50,678 bases of DNA. It comes from Eimeria necatrix (Eukaryota > Apicomplexa > Conoidasida > Eucoccidiorida > Eimeriidae). Shown piece by piece: positions 9,701 through 18,846 of this stretch. The first letter of the stretch is position 1. Every line of letters starts with the position of its first letter. The translations under genes and the position numbers were made by a program. The notes beneath the pieces are model-generated. The model was not told the DNA's origin. It did not search any database and was given only the letters and a program-made list of their open reading frames with translations. The DNA is taken from the NCBI RefSeq assembly GCF_000499385.1, contig NW_013652785.1:1-50678 (forward strand), in the 5' to 3' direction.

Positions 9701-12700
9701 GAACAGGAATCAAGAAATGCACCAACTGCCACAAACAGTGAAACCCCCACGGTCAAGGAAGGCCGGCAGCAGAGAGCGTCATCTAGGGGTTCCCCCAGCC
9801 AGCGTGCAAGGGGCCCCAGTCTGTTTTCTAGTCAAAGCCCAGAAAGGCAACAGCAGCATCAAAAGCAACGAGATCAGGTGCGGCTGCAGCAGCAGCAACA
9901 AAAACAGCCGCAGCAACGGTACCAGCAACAGCAGCAGCAGCATGGCAGCGGAAGAGTGCGTTCCCCCTCCTCAAGCCCTGTGGATTCCTGGGGCTCCCGG
10001 ACAGTGCGTCTTATAAAGGGGCGACAAAGCTCGCCTCATTGTGGAGCTGTCCCAAAGCAGCAGCAAATCCTACCAGAGACATTTAAGCCCAAGCCGCGCT
10101 CCCTGACTGCTTTTGTCCCGTACGAGGGGAGCCTGCAGCAGCAGCAAGAACAGCTCCTGCAGCAGCTGCAGCTGCAGCTCGACGAAGAAGATGGTGGGCA
10201 AGTCTCAATGACGGCTTCTCCTACAAGTAGCAGCGCAGTCGCGGTGCAAAGGCAGTACGAGGGACAGCAGCAACACCAGCAGAAACAACAGCGAAATCTG
10301 CTCCTGGCACAGCCGCAGCAGCTCAATGGAACTCCGGTAGTTGCGTACACCACATCATTTGGGCTCTTCAAATCAGAGCAAACGACACAGGGGCAGCTGA
10401 GCAGTATCAAAAATGCGGTACAGCAGCAGCCAGCAGCATCAGGTGGTGCGTCAGCTGCACTTGCAGCACCACCTGTTTCAGATGCTGAGCTGCCGCAAGC
10501 AGCAGACGCAGTGGCACGCTACGGTGCACAGCAAATGCAAGTGCCAGCAGCACCAGCAGCAGTAGTGACAGCTGAAGAAACAGACGAGACTGTAGCTGCT
10601 GCTTCTGCAGCAGCTGCAAGGGGACAAGCTGGGAGAAGGAAAGCAACTAGGGGAGCCTCAAAACGAAGCCAAAGTAGCTGCACGTACTCTTCAACTAGCC
10701 GTAATCGTCTGGGTACCGCCCTAAGTAAGGGGCCTGAAGGACCTTCAGCCTCCCCTAGAAACCGCTCTCGTACTGTGGCGCCCTCCCGGGCTGCATCATT
10801 AGCAATTACTGCTGCAGTGACAACACCGCAAGGCAGCAAACGCAGTGCTAGCAGAAGCAGCGGCAACAGCAGAAGCAACATCACCAGGAACAGTGGCACC
10901 GGCAATGGCGATGAATACGGTAACAACAACAGTGAAAGCGGCAACACCTACAACAGCAGCAGTAGCAGCAGCGCCGCCGGCGCATATGATGGAACTAGAA
11001 GCAGTCCCTTCGATCTTTCTGCTGCCCCAGCTCAAAAGGCCGCGGGAAGGGTGCGGGGTAGAGCTTACACCACGAGCTCTGTTGCGGAGCTGAAACGCAG
11101 CAGCAGCAGCAGCAAGGGCAGCAGCAGTGGTGGCGGTGGCGGAAGGCAGCAGCGGCTATTTACGCAGGAGCTACCGCGTGCTCCCATGACGCCCCTAGAG
11201 ACAGCCGCAAGTAGCCAGCCTAGCAGCCCGAAGACGGGAGGCGGCAAAGCTGTTCGCATTGACACCAACACCGCCCCTCTAAGAAGCAGCAGCAGCAGCA
11301 AGAGTGGCGGGAGCAGCAGCATCATTAAGCACCGCAAGCTGACTCCTTATACAGTCACAAGGGTGCCTTCGGCTCCCCTTACAAGGCCTCAGCAGGTCTC
11401 CGGAGGGCCCGTGAAAGGACGAAGCCACAGTGTTGCTGCTGCGGCTTCCCGTAGCAAGAGCTTCAGCAGCAGTGTCAGCAGCAGCAGACGCACAACGCAG
11501 CTCTCTACTGCAGGATCCTCTTCACCCACTGCTAGAAGGGCCACCAGCTCTGCAGCCAGCACCCGTGTGCTGTCCAACAATACAAGCAACAGCAGCAGCA
11601 ACAGGCAGAGCAGCAGTTCCACCAAAGACACGTGGCAATACAAAAGGGCAGCTTCGCCAGCTGGAGCAGCCGAGGGAGAGACACGTAGCTCAGCAAGAGC
11701 GGCAGCAGCAACAGCAGCTGGTACAGAAAACGGCTACTCCAGAGCTCGTGCAAAAACATGCGCAATGCCCTCTTTTGGAGAAAGCATGGAGCACCACGGA
11801 ATTCTCAAGTCTCAGTCGGTTGCTCTTAACTCTGCTACTGTGTTGCAGATGCTGGAGCATCTGAAGGGTCAGCTGGAGCAGCAGCAATTTGAGCAGCAGC
11901 AACTGGGGCAGAAACAGCAAGAGGAGCTGGAACAGGCGGCAGCAGCGACATCAGCAGTAGCAAGAAACGTTGAGAGAGCTCGTGCGAAGACACAAGTAAT
12001 GCCTTCACTTGGTAAAGATAAAAGTCAGCAAGGGGTTATGAAGTCATACTCTGTTTCTGTTAACTCTGCCACTTCGCTGCAACCATGGCAGCAGCTGCAG
12101 CGGCTGCTTGAGCAGCAGCAGTTAAATCAGCTGCAGCTGGAACAGGCAGCGATAACAGAAGAGAAAGACAGTCCGAGAGCTCGATCAAAGACATGTACAA
12201 TACCGTCACATAGTGAGGACAAACAGCCACAGGGAGTTATGAAGTCTTACTCTGTTGCGCTCAACGCTGCTACTGCAGAGCACCAGCTGCAGCAGCTACA
12301 AAAACTGTCTCAGCAGCAGCAGCCAAAACGGCAAGAAAAGGAGCAACCGAGGCAGGAAGCACCCACAGAAGCGGCAAAAGAGAGAGACGGTCCGAGAGCT
12401 CGTGCAAAGACCTGTACAGTGCCTTCTTTTGAAGAAGACAGAACTCAGCAAGATACCATGAAATCTCATTCTGTGGCTGTTAACCCTGTCACTGCACTGC
12501 AGTTACAGCAGCTGCTGGAGCATCTGGAGCGGCAGCAAACTGAGCAGCATCAGATAATGCAAGAGCAACCGGAGCAGACGGTAGCAGCAACAGCAACAGA
12601 ACTAAGGGACGGCCCAAGAGCCCGCGCAAACACATGCGCAATGCCTTCTTATGGTGAAGACGAGAAACAGCAGGGGATTGTAAAGTCCCACTCTGTTGCT

Positions 12701-15700
12701 GCGAACTCAAGTGCTGCACTCCATCTGCTGCAGCAGCTGCAGGCGCAGCTGCAGCAGCAGCAACTGGAGCAGGAGCAGGAACAGCTGGAGCAGTCAGCAG
12801 GAGCTACAACAGCAGGAGTAAGAGGTGGCACAAGAGCTCGTGCAAAAACCTGCGAGATGCCATTTTTGGATGGAGACAAAAAGCAGCAGGGGATTCCAAA
12901 GTCGTATTCTGTTTCTTCTGGCTCTGGTGCTGCACTGCAGCAGCTGCAGCAGCTGCAGCAGATGCAGCCACTGAAGCAAGAACTGGAGCAGCAGCCTGTT
13001 AAGCAGCTGCAGCACTGCGACCGGCAGCAGAATGAGCAGGAGCACAGCAACCAGTCGTCGCTGCGGCACTTGCAGCTAGAGCAGCAGCGGCTTCGGGAGC
13101 AACACCAAGTACTGCAGGAGCAGCAGGAGCAACAACGGCGTCAGTTGTTGCAGCTTCAACAGCAGCAGGAACAGCAACAGCAAAGCCAACGCCTATTGCC
13201 GTTGGCATGGGAAACTGCTCTGCTTAAGGCTTCTGCAGCAGACCGACAGCCGCGCACTATGGATGCCTCCGGAGCAGCAGCAGACAGCAACAGCCGATTC
13301 AGCAGCCGTAGCAACAGCAGCAGCGAGCTGCTATTAAAGAGCTGCACAGGCCAGCAACTGTGGGACTCAGCAGAGGGTGCGGAAGAAAGCACTGGGAGAC
13401 AGTGGCAGCAGAACCTGCAAAAAGGGCAGCAGTATGGACAGCCTCCGCAACAGCAGGCTGGAGAGCTGCAGCAGCACTATCTTTGCCAGCAGCAGCAGCA
13501 GACGCGAGGCGACACTGGGGACAACTTGCTTCGGAGGCCAGCTATTGAGACCCCAGCTTACGTTCTCAACGTCGCAGGCCAACAGATGCCGCATCGCAGC
13601 GACAGCAGCTACGATAATAACCACAGCATGCCAAGCACATCAATGAGGAGTCTCGCGGGTCTGCCAAAAGCTCCACCACGCGATGCAGAGAGAGCAGCAA
13701 CAGCAGTGGCGGAAACTGCAGCAGCACCTCTGGCGGGAGTAGCAACTACAGCAGGAGCACCTCTACTGCCGCCTTCAGCAGGAGCAGCAGAAGCATCCGT
13801 CTCCAGAATTGCGGCAGCAGCAACTTCAGCAGAAGCAGTGAACAAAGCAACGGCGAACGGGGCAACACTCTCCGTAGCGTCAGCTGTACACTCAGCAGCA
13901 ACAGCAGCAGCACCGACGGCAGCACCTACAACTTCGTCCTTGGTTGCTTACAGCCATCCCTCCCATAGGACGCTTACTCCAATTTCTGGGACTCAGTCTA
14001 GACATGCAACAGCAGCACAGCAGCCGCAGCAGCAACAGCGAGAGCAGCACTCTGCAGATGGAGCGCTGTGGCGGCAAAACCGGGAGTTCTTTTCGAGTGG
14101 TCCAATAACATTGACTTCGGCGCAGGAAACGACAGCAGCAGCAGCAGCTGCAGCAGCAGCAGCTGCGGTGGCCGCCACAGCAACGGGCGCAGCAACAACT
14201 GCTGCATCTGCCGCTGCAGCAGCGACGGGAGCAGCAAGCGCGGCAACTGCTGCTGCGGCCAGAGCCGCAGCGGCGGTAGCAGCAGCAGCAACACCCGCTA
14301 ACGAGGTGACACTGGCACGGCAGCTTAGTGAAGGGGAAATACGACAAGCCACAATATATGATCTGCTTCCTCAAGCATTGTCAGGCGTATCTTTAGCTGG
14401 AACAGCAGCACCAGCGACGTGGGGTCTCCAAAAGCTCTCTCAAGGGCCCGCATTTATGCAGCAACTGAGTGATGGAGAGGTTCTGGGAAACACCTCTGGC
14501 GCGCCGCAAACCGTGCTGCTCTTTTCACCACCTCAGCAACCGCAGCATCAGCTGGACAACTTCTCAGTTTCGGGAGCAGTTGAAGTTGCGCCGGTTACCA
14601 CTGCGAGGCTTTCAATTGCTGCTTCCGCCCCTCTGACTGCCGCTGCAGGCAGCAACGGAAACAGCAGCTCTGGCCGCTCCTGGGTGAACAAACAAGGAGC
14701 CCCAGCACTTCCGCCGCCTCGTCCTGCGCGACAGCAACGACAACAGCAGCAGGAGCAAGCTGGCAAGCCCCGCTTCGTAGATGATGGCCGCGTGGCCACG
14801 GAGAAGCCTTCAACACCTTCGGAAGCCGCCAGCAGTGACGCGTCGAGTATCTTGCGGGGAGGGCAGCAGCTTTTACTGCAGGAGCATCGGCAGCAGTCCA
14901 TCGAGCGGCATCGGGCGCTGCAGCAGGAGATGCAGCATCTGCAGCAACAGCAGCAGCAGCCTCACCTACTGTTCCACGAAGAACAGCGACGGCAGCAGAA
15001 TGGAGGACAACAGGAACTGCGACAGCAGCAGCAACAAGTGATGGGACAGCCGCAGGAACAACCTATGGGGGGAGCACAGCAATCCCATTATCAGCAGATT
15101 CAGCAGTATGGAAAGGATGAGGGGCTTTACGAGCAACAGCAGCAGCAGCATGACGCTGGCGTTCTAGGGATGCTCCAGCAGCACACCCCACAGGTGCAGC
15201 AGCCGCAGCAGCATGGCACAAAGCGCGAAGATGAGCTATTGCAGCGGCAGCTGCAGAATCAAGTGGAGGGATGCCTTCCGGAGAAAATAGCAGAATTGAG
15301 CAGCAACAGCAGCAGCGGCAGCTGGGCATCAGCAGCAGCCGTGAAAGTCGATAAGTCAAAGCAGTTGCTTGATGTTGTACCTTCAAGCACGACTGAGGAG
15401 CTCGCTAACAGGCCCCTCTCAGTTACAGGCCGGCAGTTCTGCTGTTACTGCACCTGCCCGAAATGCTTAGACTGCGAATGCTACTGTCGCTGCTTGGGGC
15501 CGTGGACCGCTGTTACTCAAGCAGGGGGCCCTCCGGTACAGGACTCCCAGATTAGAAGCTCTCAAATCGGGGCCCCTAACATGAGCACCACCGTGACAGA
15601 GGAGCTGCCCTTGAGGTCCACTCAGGTGACGGTTGCAAGCGAAAAACGGTGTCTGATGAATAAGGCCCATTTTTGCTGGGCAAAAGAAAAAGGTTTGCTT

Positions 15701-15742
15701 TCAAACGAACAAAACGACACACGCACACACTTCCATATATGA
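6791..15742 (+). CDS. Giant 2983-residue low-complexity protein with six-copy module and Cys cluster
   Basis: One open frame of 8.95 kb. The first in-frame ATG is at 6791, but an upstream exon cannot be excluded; another ATG in a different frame lies at 6732. The order is: an N-terminal non-repetitive stretch (1-90), alternating Ala/Gln-rich sequence (90-360), polyQ-dominated sequence (360-1130), a Ser/Thr/Arg-rich basic region with many SSS runs (1130-1640), six copies of a module (1651 to about 2085), mixed Gln/Ala sequence, a near-pure Ala tract (about 2440-2500), two QLS[ED]GE[IV] motifs (2511 and 2558), more polyQ, and a C-terminal cluster of nine cysteines (2884-2901). No signal peptide, membrane segment or catalytic domain is seen, and no AP2 domain was found. 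The basic Ser-rich part and the kinase-like sites suggest a regulated scaffold or cytoskeletal/nuclear protein; this is inference. The tract lengths make assembly errors possible. Confidence 0.85.
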   Translation: MQQAVPLLYMRFRRRVGSQPGLPSFPLGLPNRGALSEDRGFPAEARAPLSSTTVGATSESSTFSETVQRLLGNLQSLTEPLTLQQQQQRQRQGLGAATVGHPENSRYTLSADSSRSRVKSRHATHASSSNRYPGAAEVNNAQEQQLQLLLQLLPSEEQQLLHDVMSAGQQQQDYLLMLLRQAMETERRTAAGAAARKEFAVAAAAVDQLLQTGQAPPPPAAGEAAAADVAKAKDMASLEMQPPVAAATLPAKEAAAGGAAPSAAATPSKDGPQLLVGRDPSGALAALGSSPTGQQNSSSSNANSPRERSWRTQQRVEQQRVHKAADTLRAQTLQQQLVLQEELLLRKQLETRLHALLAHLPSNSQQQQQQLQQQQHKLPQQQLQQRQQHQQHDQHRHQLQQQQQYSQEQPPLPPPSGAPHFPRLASAIAQQRMHMPSSSSSRSPTGQQQQQAEDSVVLEALREAEELLLREKQQTAAVSEAVATIYSPEAAAAAETQVVGAEAQVASAGATPLAAESCGLSTATEGQTLLLLPATDTEAIVEVGSSSGQIQQQQQKRLLQPPQQQQKPVISWQEQDVDVTRQQEPLLQQQQHIQQQLVMLLQQTLQQPQQQQQTVVVQSSAPQQQRQQQQQQQVDKEQQTDRLEGLSRLPSLLEQSRVLQQLKSAAAAAAPGFPFQPALELQQQQQVQHQQQQQHQQQQVQQSQGRRELQQLQHMVNQSQQEQVRSLATAALQSHNNILQQQDEQQVTQEAPLGTLQEKAGQQQQPSDIFQQQEQKTQYIQQQQLQHNQQNQLHQQQQQRQSNQQQLVQKETKQPLQNIYEERQNIYKERVEQQEQQLLEQQLEQQLQQQLQQQQQQLGRQQQQLHQQLQQPQENSESVEWLLREEIQQGSRTANQQQQHLQEQQQQQVLSTPQNRHHSPSAHRTKRMRVIETQQQRQQQQQQQQDPQQRRQKRSMSNSSSRAGSTRLTQEQESRNAPTATNSETPTVKEGRQQRASSRGSPSQRARGPSLFSSQSPERQQQHQKQRDQVRLQQQQQKQPQQRYQQQQQQHGSGRVRSPSSSPVDSWGSRTVRLIKGRQSSPHCGAVPKQQQILPETFKPKPRSLTAFVPYEGSLQQQQEQLLQQLQLQLDEEDGGQVSMTASPTSSSAVAVQRQYEGQQQHQQKQQRNLLLAQPQQLNGTPVVAYTTSFGLFKSEQTTQGQLSSIKNAVQQQPAASGGASAALAAPPVSDAELPQAADAVARYGAQQMQVPAAPAAVVTAEETDETVAAASAAAARGQAGRRKATRGASKRSQSSCTYSSTSRNRLGTALSKGPEGPSASPRNRSRTVAPSRAASLAITAAVTTPQGSKRSASRSSGNSRSNITRNSGTGNGDEYGNNNSESGNTYNSSSSSSAAGAYDGTRSSPFDLSAAPAQKAAGRVRGRAYTTSSVAELKRSSSSSKGSSSGGGGGRQQRLFTQELPRAPMTPLETAASSQPSSPKTGGGKAVRIDTNTAPLRSSSSSKSGGSSSIIKHRKLTPYTVTRVPSAPLTRPQQVSGGPVKGRSHSVAAAASRSKSFSSSVSSSRRTTQLSTAGSSSPTARRATSSAASTRVLSNNTSNSSSNRQSSSSTKDTWQYKRAASPAGAAEGETRSSARAAAATAAGTENGYSRARAKTCAMPSFGESMEHHGILKSQSVALNSATVLQMLEHLKGQLEQQQFEQQQLGQKQQEELEQAAAATSAVARNVERARAKTQVMPSLGKDKSQQGVMKSYSVSVNSATSLQPWQQLQRLLEQQQLNQLQLEQAAITEEKDSPRARSKTCTIPSHSEDKQPQGVMKSYSVALNAATAEHQLQQLQKLSQQQQPKRQEKEQPRQEAPTEAAKERDGPRARAKTCTVPSFEEDRTQQDTMKSHSVAVNPVTALQLQQLLEHLERQQTEQHQIMQEQPEQTVAATATELRDGPRARANTCAMPSYGEDEKQQGIVKSHSVAANSSAALHLLQQLQAQLQQQQLEQEQEQLEQSAGATTAGVRGGTRARAKTCEMPFLDGDKKQQGIPKSYSVSSGSGAALQQLQQLQQMQPLKQELEQQPVKQLQHCDRQQNEQEHSNQSSLRHLQLEQQRLREQHQVLQEQQEQQRRQLLQLQQQQEQQQQSQRLLPLAWETALLKASAADRQPRTMDASGAAADSNSRFSSRSNSSSELLLKSCTGQQLWDSAEGAEESTGRQWQQNLQKGQQYGQPPQQQAGELQQHYLCQQQQQTRGDTGDNLLRRPAIETPAYVLNVAGQQMPHRSDSSYDNNHSMPSTSMRSLAGLPKAPPRDAERAATAVAETAAAPLAGVATTAGAPLLPPSAGAAEASVSRIAAAATSAEAVNKATANGATLSVASAVHSAATAAAPTAAPTTSSLVAYSHPSHRTLTPISGTQSRHATAAQQPQQQQREQHSADGALWRQNREFFSSGPITLTSAQETTAAAAAAAAAAAVAATATGAATTAASAAAAATGAASAATAAAARAAAAVAAAATPANEVTLARQLSEGEIRQATIYDLLPQALSGVSLAGTAAPATWGLQKLSQGPAFMQQLSDGEVLGNTSGAPQTVLLFSPPQQPQHQLDNFSVSGAVEVAPVTTARLSIAASAPLTAAAGSNGNSSSGRSWVNKQGAPALPPPRPARQQRQQQQEQAGKPRFVDDGRVATEKPSTPSEAASSDASSILRGGQQLLLQEHRQQSIERHRALQQEMQHLQQQQQQPHLLFHEEQRRQQNGGQQELRQQQQQVMGQPQEQPMGGAQQSHYQQIQQYGKDEGLYEQQQQQHDAGVLGMLQQHTPQVQQPQQHGTKREDELLQRQLQNQVEGCLPEKIAELSSNSSSGSWASAAAVKVDKSKQLLDVVPSSTTEELANRPLSVTGRQFCCYCTCPKCLDCECYCRCLGPWTAVTQAGGPPVQDSQIRSSQIGAPNMSTTVTEELPLRSTQVTVASEKRCLMNKAHFCWAKEKGLLSNEQNDTRTHFHI
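7860..9640 (+). repeat. CAG-repeat tract encoding polyglutamine
   Basis: Dense CAG/CAA triplets, interrupted but recurring over about 1.8 kb inside the giant frame, read as Gln on the sense strand. Runs are mostly 3-8 codons with CAA and CTG interruptions, so the tract is imperfect rather than a pure expansion. Frames in the other registers read as Ala, Ser, Leu or Cys runs and are shadows. Confidence 0.85.
11741..13045 (+). repeat. Six tandem protein modules, about 67-78 residues each
   Basis: Copies start at 11741, 11975, 12176, 12395, 12617 and 12833 (residues 1651, 1729, 1796, 1869, 1943 and 2015). Each has a 27-residue core opening with RARAKTC or a close variant (RARSKTC, RARANTC, RARAKTQ) and closing with KS[YHQ]SV. 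The cores that were counted are free of indels, while the linkers between them are variable polyQ/Glu sequence. R1, R3, T6, P10, K23, S24, S26 and V27 are invariant by eye. RxRxxT matches the consensus of AGC-type kinases. Confidence 0.85.
14125..14300 (+). repeat. GCA-repeat tract encoding polyalanine
   Basis: GCA/GCT/GCG/GCC codons give a stretch of about 58 residues that is mostly Ala, with an uninterrupted run of about a dozen, within the giant protein. Here the same triplet family (CAG/GCA) is read in the Ala register rather than Gln. It lies immediately upstream of the first QLSEGEI motif. Confidence 0.8.
15440..15493 (+). other. C-terminal cysteine cluster of the giant protein
   Basis: Residues 2884-2901 read CCYCTCPKCLDCECYCRC: nine cysteines in 18 residues, about 80 residues before the C terminus. 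The spacing is metallothionein-like (CxC, CxxC) but fits no zinc finger I can name. It lies in complex, non-repetitive sequence, so it is not a product of triplet slippage. Confidence 0.8.
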
Positions 15743-17105
15743 ACTGGCTCGCGGGTTGCGGCAATCAACCCGGGCAGTTATGCGGATCTGGCGTTGTTTT
15801 GGTCTTCATGCTCATTATTTGATGTTTACGCGTGCGTTCAAGTGCATGTATGCATATTGGCACATGATCATGCACTTCCTTCAATTTCATTATGCACAGG
15901 TGTGAAATGCTGCTATATATTTTGTCCCAGGCCTATGCGCATGTATCTGAATATGTGTGCATGCATACACTTCTGTAGAATATGCGTGCCTGTAGGCAAA
16001 AGCTTGCCTGTAAGCGCCTGTAGACGTTTGCTGGCAGATCTGTAGACAAAGTCCATTAGTGATAGAATGTAATTCAGCCAAACCTCGCACACAGCAACAC
16101 TTGAATGCAACGCAGCAGTTAAAGCAGTCTGCCTGTAGTCGTGTGCACCGCACGCATGCGCCTTCAGGCGAGCAGCTTCTGAATGAGTCGCTGGGCGCTC
16201 TTACCGTCTTCCCAGGGAGCAGCGATCCCGCGAACGAGGCCCTGAGACTCTCACCAGGAGCCTCTGCAGGTCCGCAAGAGGCTTTTAGGGAGTCACAGAG
16301 CCCTGTGACGTACTCTGCGGGACCTTTACGCAAATTGAACGATGCTGAGAAGCTGTGAGCTGGGACGGAGGAGTTGTGATTCGCAATGTTCGCTTTTGTT
16401 TTGGTTTCGCTAGTTTTCGCACCCGCGCATACTTCAACTTGGGTTTATGAGCATTTGTGCATGCATATGCGTATATGTAAATAGCTAGATGGATAGATAG
16501 ATGAATACACATCTACTTGCCTGCATAAGCGCATGGATGCCTTTGTGCTTGCACGCACGTTAATATGCATACAAATTCATACATGTACATAAATATAGCA
16601 TTCTGTGTGAAATTCTATTAATGAATGCATGTATCTAGAGGTTCTTACCGAACATGTGCTTACTGCGAATGTATGTGAATATGCATGTATTTTACTAGGC
16701 ATGCATACACACATATGCGTCTATGTAGTATGTAGAAGCATACAGATATATATTTGTATGCACACTAACTACTATTCTTCAAAAGCATATGCACGCACTC
16801 ACATGTGCTCATTTACTTGTTCAACTTTGTGCACCCATGTGCGCACACAATTATTCATCACATGCAGATATCCGTGCATTGATATATCCGCTTTGCGACG
16901 ATATTCAAATCCGTAGAGAGTACCCTGAAAAATTAATTAGCACATAAGTAAATTACGTAATAGTATGGGAGGCAGAAACTGAGGAGGAAATGTAACAGCG
17001 CGCATGCCTATGGTTGCAAATGCATTTACAGCAGCTTGATACTAAAGTACCTAGGATAAAAAGCTGTTGTTGTGACTGCTGCTTTTGATGGTTTCCTCTG
17101 TACAG
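15743..17105. other. Intergenic region with alternating purine-pyrimidine DNA
   Basis: No supported gene. Sequence at 15840-15980 and 16440-16860 is rich in TGCA, CATA and GTAT steps, with TGCATGCA at 15958-15965 and 16458-16465 and a short GATA run at about 16490. TGCATGCA is a known binding sequence for an apicomplexan AP2 factor in Plasmodium; the role here is inferred. Confidence 0.5.
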
Positions 17106-17614
17106 TCATGAGGACTTGGTGGAGGTTTTAAGGGACCTGAAGGAAACTGGGGTTTTCTCCGAGAACCAGTTTTTATTTCTTTCGAAACAAGCCGAAGCGA
17201 AGGATGAGTCAGTAAAATGCCCTAAGCATTGCTGCTGCTGCTGTTTTTGTGACTGCTGCTGTGGCTGCAGTGGCTTCTGCTGTGCTTTTTGGTCCCTGAG
17301 CAGCTTGTGGAAGTACGTTGACTCTCTTGCTGTTGCCTGCACTGTCCCCGCTGCTGCTGCTGTTGTTTTTGCTGATGCTGCCGCTGCATCTCGGCGCAAC
17401 ACTGGTGCAAGCAATGGTTCTGCCGTACCCGTACACGCATCACAAACGCTGCTGCAGTTTTTGCTGCTGCTGCTGCTTTAGGAGAGTAGTGCAGATATTC
17501 TTGAAGTACTTTAAAGCTGGCAACGGCGACGAGTTCATCAAGTCCCTCAGCGACCTGGCGCCTGAACTGTCAAACCCATACCCTGAACCCTTGAGCACAG
17601 GCTTCAACCCATGA
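17106..17614 (+). CDS. Two 3' exons of an unrecognised helical protein
   Basis: The first exon (17106-17211) follows a good acceptor (CTGTACAG) and reads HEDLVEVLRDLKETGVFSEN and onward to KDES. Its donor is CA/GTAAAA, phase 0. The second exon (17495-17614) follows GTGCAG and begins IFLKYFKAGNGDEFIKSL, ending in TGA at 17612-17614. Joined in phase they give an amphipathic helical stretch of about 74 residues with no low-complexity sequence. The intron (17212-17494) is CTG-rich. The first exon needs two bases from an upstream exon that I could not find. A pseudogene remnant is the alternative. Confidence 0.42.
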
Positions 17615-18470
17615 ACTTACGTTCCCAAACCCGCAGGCCTAAAGTCTGAACTCTTGGAGCCTAGTTGGCAGTCCAGTATCTTTTAAAGGCGCTTAGGAGA
17701 CGCCTTGGCTTCAAGAGTCCTGATTAGCATGCCCATCCTGGCGCTTCCTGCAGCGATTCAGGAAAGGAGACCCCCATAAGGCCACTCACTGAAGTCTTTC
17801 ATTGATTTCCCTCTCTCGGAAACTCTCTTCTGTTTTATTTTGAATTATGAAACTTGAAGCCTGCATGCAGCTAGAATTCTTGGTGCCTTGGCCCACCACA
17901 GCAACAGCAGGAGGCGTTAGAAGGGCTCCTGCCACTTATTTCTGGGAGTTCTGAGCCACCTGCCCCTGGACTACTCTGTTAACGAGACCTGACGGCCTGT
18001 GGAACTCATCGAAGACCACCTGAGGTCCAGAGGAGCTCATACAGGGCCTTCACCACCTCAGTACAGTTGCGTTGCAAAAGGTCTAGCGCATGAACGGTTA
18101 CTAGTAACGAGCTGCCTGTGCTGCACAGGGCAGGGTCTCAGTGGCCTCACTGAAAATTTACTGGGTTTGAAACATAAGCGTAGAAAAAATAAATTTTCAA
18201 GACCTGTCCGTGGCTAGCTGTCTCTAGCTAACGCTCGTTACGCGTCGCCCCTTTATCTGCAGCTTCCACAAATAGCCACAGCGTTTGTCTGTACCCAGAA
18301 CCCGCTTGTATGCCCCAAATTCAGTAGTAGCAAAAGAAGTTGCACACACATGTACGTGCGCGTATAAGTAAACATTGTTGCTCGTGCGCAATGCAAATAA
18401 AAAAATAGCTGATTCAAACGCACGCTGTATCCAAACATGCAGAATACGCACAAGATGGAAGCTTTGTATG
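17615..18470. other. Intergenic region, no supported gene
   Basis: Contains short direct words and CT-rich patches but no frame with convincing composition. The first 100 bases hold several AACCC/CCCTGAACCC words that only loosely recall apicomplexan telomere repeats and do not form an array. Confidence 0.4.
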
Positions 18471-18770
18471 TCACATAGTAGAGCAAGTGCTCCAGGTAAA
18501 TCTTATCAGATGTGTTAGGCAACCTGTGGTGCCATCCCTTACTTTACGACAAAGGCGCGTGTAATCGTTATATACTGTGGGCACACGCATTCCTATGCGC
18601 AGATTCGCCTGTTTGTGCTTGTGCCTGCCTGTGATTCTGTGGACTTCTTTATATCTGTTTGCTCTTATCATTTGCATTGCGTGGCTCGCTAATTTGTTGC
18701 TGCGCTCTGAACCATGGCTTTGAAGAGGAATAAACGCGCATGCTACACTGACTCGCAGCACTGAAGCCAC
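18471..18770 (-). CDS. Candidate 99-residue protein with possible signal peptide
   Basis: ATG at 18770, stop at 18471. The N terminus (MASVLRVSVACAFIPLQSHG) could be a weak signal peptide. The middle is basic (RANRYKEVHRITGRHKHKQ). The frame is free of triplet runs. No family is recognised, and a frame of this length is not beyond chance. Confidence 0.27.
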   Translation of the reverse strand: MASVLRVSVACAFIPLQSHGSERSNKLASHAMQMIRANRYKEVHRITGRHKHKQANLRIGMRVPTVYNDYTRLCRKVRDGTTGCLTHLIRFTWSTCSTM

Positions 18771-18846
18771 AGCGGAAGAGCCCTTAGAGAGAGCAAAAGA
18801 CCCTTAGATACCCTTGTACTCCCCTAGTTGTCTTTAGTGGCTCGTA

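Noticed and set aside
17560..17640. Telomere-like CCCTAAA/AACCC words
   Set aside because: Only scattered imperfect words; no array.
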